The position numbers and the translations under genes were made by a program. DNA of 64,000 nt from Trypanosoma brucei gambiense DAL972. Its lineage: Eukaryota > Euglenozoa > Kinetoplastea > Trypanosomatida > Trypanosomatidae. The DNA is taken from assembly GCF_000210295.1 (NCBI RefSeq), contig NC_026739.1:91762-155761 (forward strand). Reading direction: 5' to 3'. The notes beneath the pieces were generated by a model that was given only the letters and a program-made list of their open reading frames with translations, made no database searches and was not told the origin of the DNA. Each line of letters opens with the position of its first letter. Position 1 is the first letter of the stretch. Of this stretch, positions 20,124 through 31,741 are shown in pieces.

Positions 20124-21248
20124 TCACAAGTCGTCTAGAACATCGTTCTTTCCCTTAGTGGTTTGACGCTGGTTGTACTCCTCGACGGCATGTTGTAGCT
20201 CTTCCAAAAACAGTGTGTCATTTAAAAAATCTTCCAGCGTTCCGTTTCGTCGAGCGTCAGACGCAAGAACCTCATGTAGCACAACCTCTTCCTCGACACC
20301 TTCACCAGAACTATAGGAAGTCACAGTTATCTCGAGGGCAGCGATGTTTCCGTACATCCAACGGCTCATGCCCACGTCTATAGCAATCACGCTGCCTCCA
20401 CAAAAAGTTTCCACTCTCCCTGAGCGTTGGGGAGTGTGACCCACAACCACCCGTTTTACCCCCAGTGAAGCGAGCGCCTTTTTTGTATCGGCACAACGAC
20501 CATTTGAAGCATCAAGAAACATCTTTCGGGACCACAAAGGACCGGTTGAACCCAAAAGGATATGACCAAAATTTTTTGTACGTATCGCCTGCTTGGCTTC
20601 CCGGTTTAGCCTCTCAATTCCATCGGAGGCAACGTGTTCGTCAATGCCAGCATGAACAAATAAGGTATCGGCGACAGCATACGCTACTGTGAAATTTTCT
20701 AAAATAAATCCTCCGAACGTGCCGTTGAGTTCAAACGCGCGCTTGCGCAACGCCCTTGTCAAAAACCCACCCATAGATTTTGAATGGACATAATGAAAGT
20801 GACCCTGAAGATTTAGAAGCTCGTGATTTCCCATAAGCAGAACTACTTTGTCGTCAGTGTAGTTCGTGCGCACCTCATTAAAAAGCGAAACAGCCATCTC
20901 AAGTACCTCCAAATCTTCCTCACCTCTATCAATCAAATCTCCAGTTTGTATTAGGGTTGTCCGCAATCGTGTGCCGTATTCCCTAAAGAAGTTACCTTCC
21001 TTAGTCCCCCATCTGGGCTTCCACACCACTTGTTTACTACTGTTAGAACGTAGGCTAATGACGCCGGACATCTCAAGGATTTGCCGAAAACGCTCGGCAT
21101 CTCCATGCACATCTCCGACGGCCACAATACGGTGGATTTCAATGGGAATGACATTCCTGCTAAGGGGGTTTGCGTCTACATTAGCACAACATCGTATGCC
21201 CAAATGTGCAACCAGAACTAGCGAAATTAACAAGTATTTCCCCACCAT
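20124..21248 (-). CDS. Secreted/lumenal PPP-family phosphatase (Shewanella-like type, 374 aa)
   Basis: Metal-dependent Ser/Thr-type phosphoesterase. The ATG at 21246-21248 is followed by a signal peptide or N-terminal anchor (hydrophobic residues 5-18, then C20-C21). The calcineurin-type metal ligands are all present: GDVHGD (45-50), GDLIDRG (103-109), GNHE (140-143), HAGI (199-202) and VGHTP (269-273). The spacing and the HAGID and VGHTPQ forms fit the bacterial-like SLP branch better than PP1/PP2A. There are several N-glycosylation sequons (NGT, NYT, NFT), consistent with entry to the secretory pathway. It is the first gene of the leftward cluster, next to the divergent strand switch. Substrate unknown. 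Confidence 0.93.
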   Translation of the reverse strand: MVGKYLLISLVLVAHLGIRCCANVDANPLSRNVIPIEIHRIVAVGDVHGDAERFRQILEMSGVISLRSNSSKQVVWKPRWGTKEGNFFREYGTRLRTTLIQTGDLIDRGEEDLEVLEMAVSLFNEVRTNYTDDKVVLLMGNHELLNLQGHFHYVHSKSMGGFLTRALRKRAFELNGTFGGFILENFTVAYAVADTLFVHAGIDEHVASDGIERLNREAKQAIRTKNFGHILLGSTGPLWSRKMFLDASNGRCADTKKALASLGVKRVVVGHTPQRSGRVETFCGGSVIAIDVGMSRWMYGNIAALEITVTSYSSGEGVEEEVVLHEVLASDARRNGTLEDFLNDTLFLEELQHAVEEYNQRQTTKGKNDVLDDL

Positions 21249-24200
21249 TAAAGACGGCTAAAGTATTAAACTGTCTGGTACACAACACGATATTTTGTGT
21301 CAATACGAAACACCTTAGATATTAGAAGTCGAGAAGGACATCATACGAGAACTGAAGGCAGGAGAAGGTTGAAAACACAAAAACAGCCCACAATCAGACA
21401 AATACTGAGTGAACAAGGCACCATTAGCACAGTTCGTAATGTCCTTAACGTAATAGGGATGACTCCTTTGCTGACACAAACACATGGTCGAAGACAAATC
21501 ATTGCACAAGATGTGCACCCCTGGCACTGGAAAGGCGCTAGTGCAGTTACCTGGACTGGGGCTCTCTCTCCCCCCCCAAACGAAACCAAGTTGTTGAGCA
21601 GCATCAGGTGTTGAGACTCACACACTCATTATTGTTCGGATGCTGGCACATGTCCATAATCACAAATAATAAAAAAGTTATCGGTCACCACCTTCAGAGG
21701 CCATACCTGCCGACATTTTTTTCCTCATTTTTAAAAAGTTCCCTCGACGTAAAAGGAGGATTTAAGCACGGAGGTGTTGTTACAATTGGAGCCGGGGCTA
21801 GTTGCACCCGGCTCGAAAGTGATGTGACCGACAAACCTCCGACTACGGCCCTCTTATGCAAACAAAGCACCACGGGCATGGTACAAGTAGTCAAGTGAAG
21901 CTCTAACAATAACAATCATAATAGAGTATTACTGTATCTATTTGGCTCTTCGCGATACTCTCGGCATCACTTGCGAGCACAGAAAAACAAGCGGAAACCC
22001 ATAGCATTCTCAGCATTTAACATGCTTCCAAGGGCGGATCTTTTGATGTGCATTCATTTAAATAAGAAAAGATCCCAGATCGTGCGTTCATGACACATGG
22101 TGACGTTGGCAATAGCCAGCTAAGCCGGAGGACATGGTTCATTTTTGTAGTTCGACCCTTTCAAGTTAAAAAAAGAATTAACACTCTATGACCACGGCTA
22201 ATCACAGCGAAAACACAAATTAATCTCATTTGATTCATTTCTTAGCGCACTCTTCACCCATGCGCCCCCACCTCTGCGCCACTCCCATTTCGCACTATTC
22301 TTAGTGGTGTAAAGGTTGTGGGGGTGGGTCGTTCCCCAGCACCACATCCTGGGCTTACAAACAGGGTTATGGGCTAAAAATGCACTCCAGCGACCGTGTG
22401 AACCGAATCAATTGCCCACAGCTCGCCGGAAGTTTGCAGCTTCCGACGGAACTTGCAAACGGAGAAAGCCGTCCGGACGACAACCAGTAAATATGTCACT
22501 AGGGGCGGACAAACAAATAAGTAAAGGTTTCTACCACTTTCATTCACTTTCCACCTCTTTCCCCACCGCGTTGCTCAATCTGTCATTATATCAATATCCG
22601 GCATCACCTGCACAGCGACGAGATGTGCTCAACACCGTTACACTTGACGGATCGCAGTGACACGGGTGATTGACTCTCGAGCTCACAGTTGGTGGCATTA
22701 GCGGCTGTCCCGCGTTATTGTTCACTAAACGGGGTCACTGATCTCCCTGACGCCCCTATCAATACGCATCAGAGGACAGCGTACATCGGCCTTCTTTTTC
22801 TTTGGAAACGGAAAAGGTAAAGGAGGAAAGAACGAAGATGATAAACTCTGCGGGTTCGCAAGCGGATTTATGGAGCAGAACCAATTTGCTGACCTTCAAT
22901 ATTGTTCACCTCCTACAGCAAAGCGGAAACGGCATTACATCTCCTGCCTTAGCTATTCAGTGAGAGTTTGTTCCACTACTGGTGAGAGAATGGATCATTC
23001 CATTGTTCTCCCTTGTTGTGTATGATGTAGTTCGTTTATTTGTTTTTCGAGACACCCATTCAATTGATACCTTTTTAGTCGAAATAATCGTTTCAATCTT
23101 TAGCAACCTTACTTTGATGCTTTCTCTTCCTCCCTCTTGCTATTCTTTTCGTTGCAGTCAAATGATCACGCGGAAAATGAATCGATTGATGCAGGGCTTT
23201 TGTTTCAGTTGCAGCCGGCTTTGCCTAAGCATGGTGGCATGAACAATGGAGCGACAACACCTCTTTCACGTCGTGTGCACTTCGACCGTACATTCCCTGA
23301 ACTTTCGTTGCATTTCCCCTTCTTTATCAGTGATCAATTCTCACCATACGCTTGACTGGAACATTTTGGAGGTGATAGTGTGATGTTACGCAATACACAG
23401 CCGAATCCAAACACTCTATTAGCGTTGGGCTCGTGTTAATGGCTTCCGGTGAACGATCAGTACTATCTGAATATCACCCTCGGGAAGCTGATCGAGAGTG
23501 TTGCCATGTGCCACAGCAGTATAATATCCGTATTTCAGGCAGGTTCTTCCCCCTTTCGTTTGTGCAGGTAACGCAAAGAAGTGTTTCAACCCTCTTTCTA
23601 GAAGGTGTGTCAGAACATTTCTTTGCGTACTTGTGGTGTCGGGAGAACACGACCCGCCGGAGTTCCTCTGTATGTTTTGGAAGTGATGCCCTCCCCAGAG
23701 TGTTTTGTGTTTCCTTTTCTCTTCTATACCACCACAACCGTGAAGTTGTCTATGTGCCACGCCAGGTGTAACCGCGGCATAATGTTGCTCTCGCTATTCT
23801 TTCCCTCTGTTTTTTTACTTTACCATTTATCCTGCAGAATGAAAAGCAGCGAATCGTTCCGTTGGTACTGCCTTTTTTGTTGCTAATTTTGGTGCGCATT
23901 TCTATATACGTCGCGACCCTCCCTCTCCACTATTGTGGGGCCCTTTTTTTTTTTGTGACAGCGATGAAAGAGACAATGGCTCAGCGAAAATTGTCGTTCT
24001 CCTTCGGCTTTTTGGTCGCTCCATTACAGTGCGGAAAACCGTTGAAAATCCGCTTTCAACTGCCATACCTTCCGCACGGCAACTGCATGTTGCTTTGCTT
24101 GTTCCAAGGAAATAATCCATCGTTAGTTCCTCATTCCTCAGTGGTATTGAGGTTCTGGTCCTTGATGAATCGTCCAGCATTTCCATTTCACCTATCTAAA

Positions 24201-27200
24201 CATGCCAGTCAAATTTCCTGAGTCTTATCACCTTTCTTATTCTTTGCGCTTTTCATCACCTATGGCATCTGCTTTCAGCACCCAGATGCTGCACAATCGG
24301 AGGAGGACATCCTCGCTAACAAGAGGTATTCAACTTTACGTGGTTTCCCCAATCTGTCAAAATTATCGTAACGCCCCCCTTTTCATTGCGCTTTTACACC
24401 TGGCGTTCCTATAGGAAAAGCTGCCTCTGCATCTGCTCAAAGAAGATGCTTTTTTACTTAGAGGGATAGGGAGGGGGCTAACATTCTCCTGAATGCAACG
24501 ACTGCTCCAGTTATGAGCGTGCCTCCTTTTTGTATGGCCTCCTCATTCGCTGCCTTTGGCAAAGCAGACATCGTGTGTGCAGCTTGCGCACGCATGCGAC
24601 CACGAATATTGCGGTGTGGAGGTGACGGCAAATACTAGCGGAAAATCGCGGCACAGCAAATTTCCCCATTGTGTAACACGTCAGCGATGTGAGCCGATCT
24701 CGGTGATCCCTCTCTCCAACCCTGCTCTATAGGTGAGACGGCTCCAGCCTCAGTAGTCTTCGTGGTTCTTTTGTTGCCCCCTTTGTGAACTTCACTATTT
24801 CGAATGACTAAAGCACTAGGCTAATTAGCTTCGGTCATTTCCCCCTACATTTTCGTAATCCGTGTGGAGGTTATGGGCGTCGGCACGCCTGATCCCAAGG
24901 CACACAAATCTCTTTTCCTCAGTTAATATGTCCAAATAGTGTTGCGTTAAGCACTGGGTGACACACCCTACTCGTTACTCTTGCATATCGTCGATATTTT
25001 CCAGATCCATGTCATTGGGCATGGTCGTGGGATCCTCTGAAAAGAGCCTACCGCGAAACTCCGAAATGCTACCTCGTCTTCTGTTGAGGTATTACACCCC
25101 AACCGTGTATAAGATTGGCATCAGAGCCAACCCTTGCGATGTTCTGCAGGTCATGGATACAGTTTCTAACCATGTGTTGCCAATCTCCACTTGGGGTCTT
25201 GAAGTGAACAACAACTGTCGCATCCACCTCGTCGGCTGGAAATATATTTTCCAGCGATCTAGCGCCAAAATCATACCTGCATGCTCTACCGGGGTCAATG
25301 TTATCAGATAGCTCAGAAACATCACTACCGCCTCCCCTCCTCCTTGCCCGCCGGCTTATTACACTAAGCGGCTTTGCCATAGCACTCGTTGTTGGGCACC
25401 TGAAGCCCTGGCCGCTGTGGCTAAGGTGAGGCGTCCCGTTCATTCTTCAGTTTCTGTGTCTTTCTTTCCATTAGTTTGCAGGGGCCGTCTGTTACGGTCA
25501 CTGGCCGCGGTCGCGCCACCTATGTCGCAGCCTTGTTTGTCTCCAAGGTCGGTGTTAAAATGCCCTTCCCTCCGCCGTTTCGCCATGGCGTTGGGCCCAG
25601 CGCACCAGTTATTATTTCCAGGGAGGTGCTGTCCCTCTTTCCGCTCGAGATCCTGCAATTTATCTCCATGCTTATGATCCGCCCCCGGTGCCGCCCCTTT
25701 AGCAAATTCACTTGGAGCTGACTTTCGTTTAGCTCGCGATGAGAGGGCATGACCGTGCGGTTGTTTGCTGGCGGCAATCCGCTATTTGGGGGGTGGGGGC
25801 GGATCGGCCTCTCTGTGGGATTCTTGGAGAGTAGCTCTGTGGGTACGCTCGCCTCCACTCCGCTCATTGTTTCTCCTTTTCGGTAGGCGTTGACTGGTCG
25901 CCGGTACCCGCGTGCGCGGCGCGTCTCCGCTCCGGACTCACCCTGGTCAAGCGAATTGACACCGTTTCGAGTGCTGTTGGGGGTTAGGTGCCCAGAGGGC
26001 CGTTACCGCCCTTTGGCGGGTGTGGCGGGGTCGCTTCAGCTTCCTTACGGGCTCGGAGCAGTGCCGTTGCCGAGCGGTACGCTTGTACGCATTCTGCGGG
26101 GTGGTAAAACCCTTTGTTTTCATTGCTTATTGGCCCATGATAATGAGGGTTGATGGTTGTAACAAAGGGACGGTGCAATTTAAGCGCGCGCGCAGGGGGA
26201 CCATATATCAAAACATATCTGTGAGTTTAAGCGACTTCACAAGTGCTGCTCCTAGTGATTTTTTAAGTACCTGGGGAAGTATTTAGGTCCTCGAGCCGGT
26301 AAGTGTGTTGGGTTGCTCCCCCTACTGCGTGGTTCTTGATCCCCTAGTGGTGCGGATAAATGGACGCCTGACTAGAGAGACCGGCAGTAGCGTTGTCGTT
26401 CTTTTGACTTTCTTTAGATCTGACAAGATGCCACTTGTTCCGTTGGGTGCGCTGACTGTTTGACTTCTGCCTCACGGCCCCAACACTCCCTGTGACAGTT
26501 AGAAAAAAAAACTGAGGAAATCTTATGCGAGACATGATGTCGGGACGATCATTCATTACCGATTACCGACTCAGTAGCATTGCCGTTTCGGTATATCGGA
26601 CAACTTTACCGAATCAACCCTCTGTACGAAAACTAAAGACCCAACAAATCACCTATCTTGCAAATCCGTGACGTTCGTCGTTTAGATATTTAATACTTCT
26701 CGTTACTAAACACGACACTCTTAGGACTGCAGAAGCATAACATTTTACATAAAAGCCAACAGCCCCCCCCCAAAAAAAAACAATTGAATTGAAGTAGTTG
26801 CCCTAGCAAAAGGCGAAAACAATGCCAAACTCTAAGAAACTTGCAGATATAAATATATTTATGAGATTTTAGGATGAAACGGGACAAACCAAAGGAGGGG
26901 AAAACAAATCAAGTTAAATCAGAAGGAAAAAAAAACGAACATGCTCCACCACTCCGATGGTGAGAATTTATTTCTCTTTCCCAACTTCCATCTCTTTTTT
27001 CTTTTCTTTTTTTTCTTTTTTTTTCCTCCAACAAAGACAAGTAATGTGCTTACGGCCTGTTTTTTTTCTTTTTCTCTTTTCAATTGTTTGTTCCGGTTTA
27101 TATTTCTTTAAATATATAAAAATTAGGGGTTTCGTTGTTGGTCTACGCGTTGCCATTTAACGTTGCTACGTTATTTTCTTACATATCAAATCTTCCAGTG

Positions 27201-27917
27201 GTAATTCTTCCCTTGTATGCCAACGGGAGTGCGTAGACCTGCATTATCTTTTAAAAAATACATATTACCTTCTTACGTGTTAACTTTGTGAAACATAACC
27301 TATGCGACATGATCTTTTCGAATGATGGATATGCAAATGACTCTGCCCCAATGCCATGTGTCATGCTGTCCAGCACTCAGTGTTGGTGGTGACTTTATGA
27401 GCACCGCTTTAACTATTGTTTGGCAGTGCATTCCTTGTTTTTATGAAGTCAGGTTGATGCGCAGTGGTTACCGTTATTTCTTTCCTTTGTAAATATACAT
27501 AAATATATGCATATTTCAGTATTTAAATACGTATGCTTACCTTGTTTGAGGTTCTATCATATTTGAAAAACATTTTTTTATTTTTGTTTTGTCTACCTCA
27601 CTTTAATGCTATATTTATCCACTACGGCACAGCAGGTGGCACCTTCCTCACACAGTCCCATGGAGGTTTATTTGCGATTGCCCAGGAAGTGGAACAGGAG
27701 GGGGAATATGGGAGTTAGGCGATGCGTCACAATTGCACTTTGCCGCTCTTACGGTGAGTTAACCGAATATTCTTTCGTGTGTGAACCGTAGTATTTCCAC
27801 CCTCCCAGGGTTGAGGGTTTAATATTTTGATTATGTCGCGATTGGTGACTTTCTATTTCTGTCCAATACGTCGCCGGGCATGATCTGCATATGTATTAAG
27901 CGCGCCGATGCCACTTT
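21249..27917. promoter_or_regulatory. Divergent strand-switch region (candidate transcription start zone)
   Basis: Genes to the left all read leftward and the cyclase genes to the right read rightward, so both polycistronic units should begin in this 6.7 kb. In T. brucei such divergent switches carry broad Pol II start zones marked by H2A.Z and H4K10 acetylation rather than a sharp motif, and I see no sharp motif here. Contents: non-coding DNA at 21.3-25.0 kb with small unsupported frames, a GC-rich block at about 25.4-26.2 kb holding a degenerate coding relic, and from about 26.4 kb the first copy of the cyclase upstream repeat. Confidence 0.7.
24990..25867 (-). pseudogene. Degenerate coding relic, unidentified
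   Basis: On the minus strand, protein-like sequence continues through three frames. It starts with a MSGVEASVPTELL segment at 25867, passes through polar stretches (SHRELNESQLQVN; AMAKRRREGHF), then a 124-codon frame (25443-25069; SLENIFPADEVDATVVVHF) and ends in another frame with MPNDMDLENIDDMQE near 24990. Joining these needs at least two frameshifts, so it is not an intact gene. The GC content exceeds that of the neighbouring DNA. A position in a strand-switch zone, and a CCCTGG-like start in the block, are reminiscent of retroposon-associated (ingi/RIME/RHS) relics, but I cannot identify the family. Confidence 0.4.
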
Positions 27918-28000
27918 ACTGGTTTCTATTTTCCCTCTTTGATATTCTTCTCGAAGACACAAGATTTCACATACGAATAATACCACACATTACCGAAAGT
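26403..28000 (+). repeat. Upstream repeat block of cyclase copy 1
   Basis: This stretch is almost identical to 41235-42833 upstream of copy 4. Its last 830 bp are also nearly identical to 36996-37825 upstream of copy 3. Small differences mark the copies, for example ACATGAT here versus ACACGAT at the equivalent site in copies 3 and 4 (about 27311). Small conserved frames inside it are repeated only because the DNA is repeated. It contains one copy of the dispersed element (26851-27090), in opposite orientation to the one at 3745-3985. Confidence 0.9.
27921..27963 (+). promoter_or_regulatory. Trans-splice acceptor of cyclase copy 1
   Basis: A pyrimidine-rich run (27921-27952) ends in AG at 27955-27956, with a second AG at 27962-27963, placing the spliced leader 37-45 nt before the ATG at 28001. 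Because this lies downstream of the in-frame ATG at 27908, that upstream ATG would be removed from the mature mRNA. The same signal recurs before copies 3 and 4. Confidence 0.65.
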
Positions 28001-31000
28001 ATGCACTGGCAGGAAGGTGGCGGAAGAGGATGTGTGTACACTCATGGAAACTGCAGGCGGAACCTTACCGCAGGGAGCCCTGCAAGGCGTTACAGCATGT
28101 ACAAGCACTCACCTGTCATTACTGCTGTATCACTGCTACACTTGTTGCCTTTGCTACTCATGTGGATGCCACCTGTGTGCGCGGATGACAGTGCTGTGAC
28201 GGTAAATGTGCTATCCATGATGTATAATCCGGAATATTACGTTGAGAAAGTGAACGCCATCAATGCCGGCTTTGACGCATCACTGAGTGCCCACGGTTGG
28301 AAGACGGGCTCCGGTGCGACAATATCTGTCATCCGTCCCCCATCGTACAACACCACAGCTGAGGACATATTTCAGCTGGGGGTGAAACAAAGTGAAGGGA
28401 AGTTATTAGTTGTATTCGGGCCCCTGGGTACTGACCCTGTCGTTTGGGTTCGTGATAAACTAAAGGAAAATGATCTTGTTGCCATCGCTCCTATTGCGTA
28501 CTCCAGTGAGGTCCGTGGTTGGAACCCTCACCTCTATTCAATAAGTGTCGAACCCAATGCTGAGCTCCTCGCCCTCATTCGATACGCTGTTGTTTATCTG
28601 GGTCTGCCGCGTGTAGGTTTGATGTATGCGAAGGGTAATGGGTTTGACAAGGAGTCATATGAGTTTACCATGCGAATAATGGAAATGATGGGCCGCAAGC
28701 CATGTGGAGTGTTCGCTGTGGAGAGCAGTGGGGGTCGGGACGTCTTGGAGGGTGAATTGAATACCAAGTGGGGGCAATTTGTTGCTACACGTCCGCAGGC
28801 TGTACTGCTATTTTCGTCAATCGCGGATGATACCACCGGGTGGTTTGTCAAGAAGATAGCACAGGACAACCGCACTGTGGACATGTACCTGCTCGCTCCT
28901 TCCAGTTTTCAACATTTTCTGATCAAAACATGGAGCGATGCGCTGGTGTCACTTAATCGTACGTTCACTCCTGGACAGCTGATCACAACTGGAACAGTGC
29001 CACTCGCTAGTGACAATCGGTCCTCGATGGTTCGGCACTTCCAGCGTGACATGGACAATTACCTGGATACAAACAGTGACTGGAAGGGCTTTGCGAAACC
29101 TGAACATTACCTTAAGGACGACAAATTAGGGGAGATGATGGTGTTTGGATGGCTTGCGGGAGAAGTTCTGTTTGAGGCCCTAAACAACGCTCCACAACTG
29201 ACAAACCGTACTTCATTCATGGAATCTCTGTACAAGCAGCGTCGCTACGTGATTGATGACTTTGTGGTTGGTGACTTTGGTGGTGAGTGCGATGAGGGCG
29301 CTGCATTACAGGGTGCCATGTGTAATTGCAATGAAGGCGGCAGCATGGCGCATATGAGAGTTGTTGTCAACAGCCTCAGTTTGAAGCCTATGAAGAAAGG
29401 CTCTGTGACGTGGAGTGTATCGGAGTGCTCAAGTGCTAATGTGCAGGTGAGCGCACCGTTAATCGGACTGTATGTAGTCCTTACGGATGATAAAGTTGCA
29501 CAACGTGCGAGCATGAGGTGGTCGTTGGGCGCTCGGAGCATCGAGGAAGCGGATGATGTTGATAAGAGAATATTTTTCCATTCCTTAAAGGTTAATTTGA
29601 AAAATTTAACGCAATCACTTGAACAAGTAAGGGACACGAAGGCCGTAGCTGCAGTTCTTGGTGTTGTTACCGCTGATATTCTGAGCGTGCCGAATATGAC
29701 TTTCATTGGCCCTATTCCACTGTTCCCCCGGTTGAACAAGTTCTGGAGAAACGTGATCCATCTGCAACCGCTACTTGCGCAGCAGCTATATGTGCTTGCT
29801 GTATACCTCTCCAACACCTCTTCCACGGGAGTGAAGGCGCTTGTTCGCGGGGGTGAAGCATCTGAGGTTGTAGACACGCTTGATAAGTCATTGGTTACGT
29901 TTGGTGTGTCGCTTGATTCCAGTAAGACACTTGGTGATGATGACCCGATATCGTCATATCTCTCGGGTAATGGAGATGTGTTTTGTATTGGACTCACTCT
30001 CACTGACGTTGCTGCGGTTGCGCGGCACCTTCAGACCCACCTCAGGGCCCGTGTATTCGTTCCATTCAATGACATTTTGTTGTTTTATCAGGAGTTTGTG
30101 GCTGCATTTAATGCGAGTAAAGAGTCTATTGCCAGCTCAGAGCGGCTCCTATTCGCGACGAGTTTCCCACACTGGGCAAAGAAGAACACGAAATCAGATA
30201 TGGTTGCGAGATTTCATCGCCATGTCAATGAATCGCATTGGGATCCACTAACGTTCCTGGGCTTTGCTACCACTCGGTTGCTTCAGGTTGTTATCTCCAA
30301 TATGAGGAAGGTGAATGCAGAGCTGCTGGCAGACCGCATTTACACGGAGTCCAACATCAGAGTGGATGACGTGCGATTTGGACCCTTCAGTGATGCGGAA
30401 TGTGTTTCTGGTACGAGTGTTTCGGCAAATGAGTGTGCCTCAAACTTTGGAGCCACAAACATTTCTGTATGGTCGATGGCGCGTGTGCTGAATTCAAGCT
30501 TGCCCAGGACACAGGTTGGGATGACACCGTCTATGGACTATGTTATTCCGCAAGAGGGTCAACTCACACGGTCACAGATAGCTGGAATAATTTCTGGGTG
30601 TGTATCCGCCTTGTTATTATTTATTGCCCTTGGTGTGTTCCTACACATCTCCCTGCGGAACGCTCGTAACAACAACCGTGCACCCAAGGAGCCAACGGAC
30701 CCCGTGACACTAATATTTACTGACATTGAGAGCAGCACTGCGTTGTGGGCTGCACACCCTGATCTGATGCCCGATGCCGTCGCCGCGCATCATCGTATGG
30801 TCCGTTCACTGATTGGGAGGTATAAGTGCTACGAAGTCAAAACTGTTGGGGATTCGTTCATGATAGCGAGTAAGAGTCCTTTCGCTGCCGTCCAACTCGC
30901 ACAGGAATTACAGCTGTGTTTCTTGCATCATGACTGGGGAACAAATGCACTTGATGATTCTTACCGTGAGTTTGAGGAGCAGCGTGCGGAGGGAGAATGT

Positions 31001-31741
31001 GAGTACACACCACCAACCGCGCATATGGATCCTGAAGTGTACAGTCGTTTGTGGAATGGCCTGCGTGTACGTGTTGGAATCCACACCGGGTTGTGCGACA
31101 TCCGACACGATGAAGTGACGAAGGGATATGACTACTATGGGCGGACTCCAAACATGGCAGCAAGGACGGAGAGTGTAGCAAATGGTGGTCAGGTGCTGAT
31201 GACGCATGCGGCGTACATGTCGCTGTCAGCTGAGGATCGTAAGCAAATTGATGTCACTGCACTTGGTGCTGTCGCACTTCGCGGTGTGAGTGATCCGGTT
31301 AAGATGTACCAGCTGAATACCGTGCCTAGTCGTAACTTTGCTGCATTACGGCTGGACCGCGAATACTTTTTTGATGAGGGCGAGGATGGCACGACAACCT
31401 CCACAAGCGACCACAGTTCTTCGCGTGCGGAGCTGAGTGAATCAGCTCAGATAATTGCAACTGCACTACAGTCGCTGTTAAGCACGTTCAAGACAGCGCA
31501 TCGTGAGAAGTTGTTGCTGCCGTATTGTGAGCGTTGGCGTGTGCCTCTTCCCCGTAAAGCTGCATCCGAGTGGGATGACGCCTACTGTGAGGAAGTGGTG
31601 CGTCGCATTGCAGTTAAGGTTGGGCGCGTCGCTGACCATGGCGCTCATAGTGGAAGTGAGTCGTCAAGTACGCAAGGCAGTTCATCAATTATTATCGTCC
31701 CCTTTTACGACCCTTGCTACCGTGAAATGTGTTCTTTTTAA
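28001..31741 (+). CDS. GRESAG4: Receptor-type adenylate cyclase GRESAG4, copy 1 (complete)
   Basis: Converts ATP to cAMP at the cell surface or flagellum; ESAG4-related. From the ATG at 28001 (MHWQEGGGRG, a start I recall for this family) it has 1246 residues. An alternative start is M33. The signal peptide core is at about 38-60, ending VCADD. The large ectodomain (about 62-855) has two periplasmic-binding-protein-like lobes and many N-glycosylation sequons. One membrane span lies at about 860-885. The cytoplasmic class III catalytic domain carries metal aspartates D908 (FTDIESS) and D951 (VGDSF), the GYDYYGRTPNMAAR segment (1042-1055) and a tail. Key catalytic residues are intact. The last residues (PCYREMCSF) differ from copy 2, the divergence beginning at 31711. 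Confidence 0.96.
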   Translation: MHWQEGGGRGCVYTHGNCRRNLTAGSPARRYSMYKHSPVITAVSLLHLLPLLLMWMPPVCADDSAVTVNVLSMMYNPEYYVEKVNAINAGFDASLSAHGWKTGSGATISVIRPPSYNTTAEDIFQLGVKQSEGKLLVVFGPLGTDPVVWVRDKLKENDLVAIAPIAYSSEVRGWNPHLYSISVEPNAELLALIRYAVVYLGLPRVGLMYAKGNGFDKESYEFTMRIMEMMGRKPCGVFAVESSGGRDVLEGELNTKWGQFVATRPQAVLLFSSIADDTTGWFVKKIAQDNRTVDMYLLAPSSFQHFLIKTWSDALVSLNRTFTPGQLITTGTVPLASDNRSSMVRHFQRDMDNYLDTNSDWKGFAKPEHYLKDDKLGEMMVFGWLAGEVLFEALNNAPQLTNRTSFMESLYKQRRYVIDDFVVGDFGGECDEGAALQGAMCNCNEGGSMAHMRVVVNSLSLKPMKKGSVTWSVSECSSANVQVSAPLIGLYVVLTDDKVAQRASMRWSLGARSIEEADDVDKRIFFHSLKVNLKNLTQSLEQVRDTKAVAAVLGVVTADILSVPNMTFIGPIPLFPRLNKFWRNVIHLQPLLAQQLYVLAVYLSNTSSTGVKALVRGGEASEVVDTLDKSLVTFGVSLDSSKTLGDDDPISSYLSGNGDVFCIGLTLTDVAAVARHLQTHLRARVFVPFNDILLFYQEFVAAFNASKESIASSERLLFATSFPHWAKKNTKSDMVARFHRHVNESHWDPLTFLGFATTRLLQVVISNMRKVNAELLADRIYTESNIRVDDVRFGPFSDAECVSGTSVSANECASNFGATNISVWSMARVLNSSLPRTQVGMTPSMDYVIPQEGQLTRSQIAGIISGCVSALLLFIALGVFLHISLRNARNNNRAPKEPTDPVTLIFTDIESSTALWAAHPDLMPDAVAAHHRMVRSLIGRYKCYEVKTVGDSFMIASKSPFAAVQLAQELQLCFLHHDWGTNALDDSYREFEEQRAEGECEYTPPTAHMDPEVYSRLWNGLRVRVGIHTGLCDIRHDEVTKGYDYYGRTPNMAARTESVANGGQVLMTHAAYMSLSAEDRKQIDVTALGAVALRGVSDPVKMYQLNTVPSRNFAALRLDREYFFDEGEDGTTTSTSDHSSSRAELSESAQIIATALQSLLSTFKTAHREKLLLPYCERWRVPLPRKAASEWDDAYCEEVVRRIAVKVGRVADHGAHSGSESSSTQGSSSIIIVPFYDPCYREMCSF

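Noticed and set aside
22982..24414. Several overlapping plus-strand frames of 70-119 codons in the divergent strand-switch region
   Set aside because: Hydrophobic, frame-hopping, without motifs or consistent start signals; not enough to call a gene.
27533..27791. Small plus-strand frames (61 aa each) conserved before three cyclase copies
   Set aside because: Conservation is explained by duplication of the upstream DNA; the peptides are hydrophobic or low-complexity without a recognisable motif.
27908..28000. In-frame upstream ATG adding 31 residues to the cyclases (same in copies 3 and 4)
   Set aside because: It lies upstream of the pyrimidine tract and AG at 27955-27963, so it should not be in the mature mRNA; the ATG at 28001 gives the start I recall for the family.
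29245..30003. Long antisense frame (252 codons) opposite the cyclase ectodomain, repeated in other copies
   Set aside because: Shadow of the real coding frame on the other strand; serine/threonine-rich mirror composition and no gene on the minus strand in the array.
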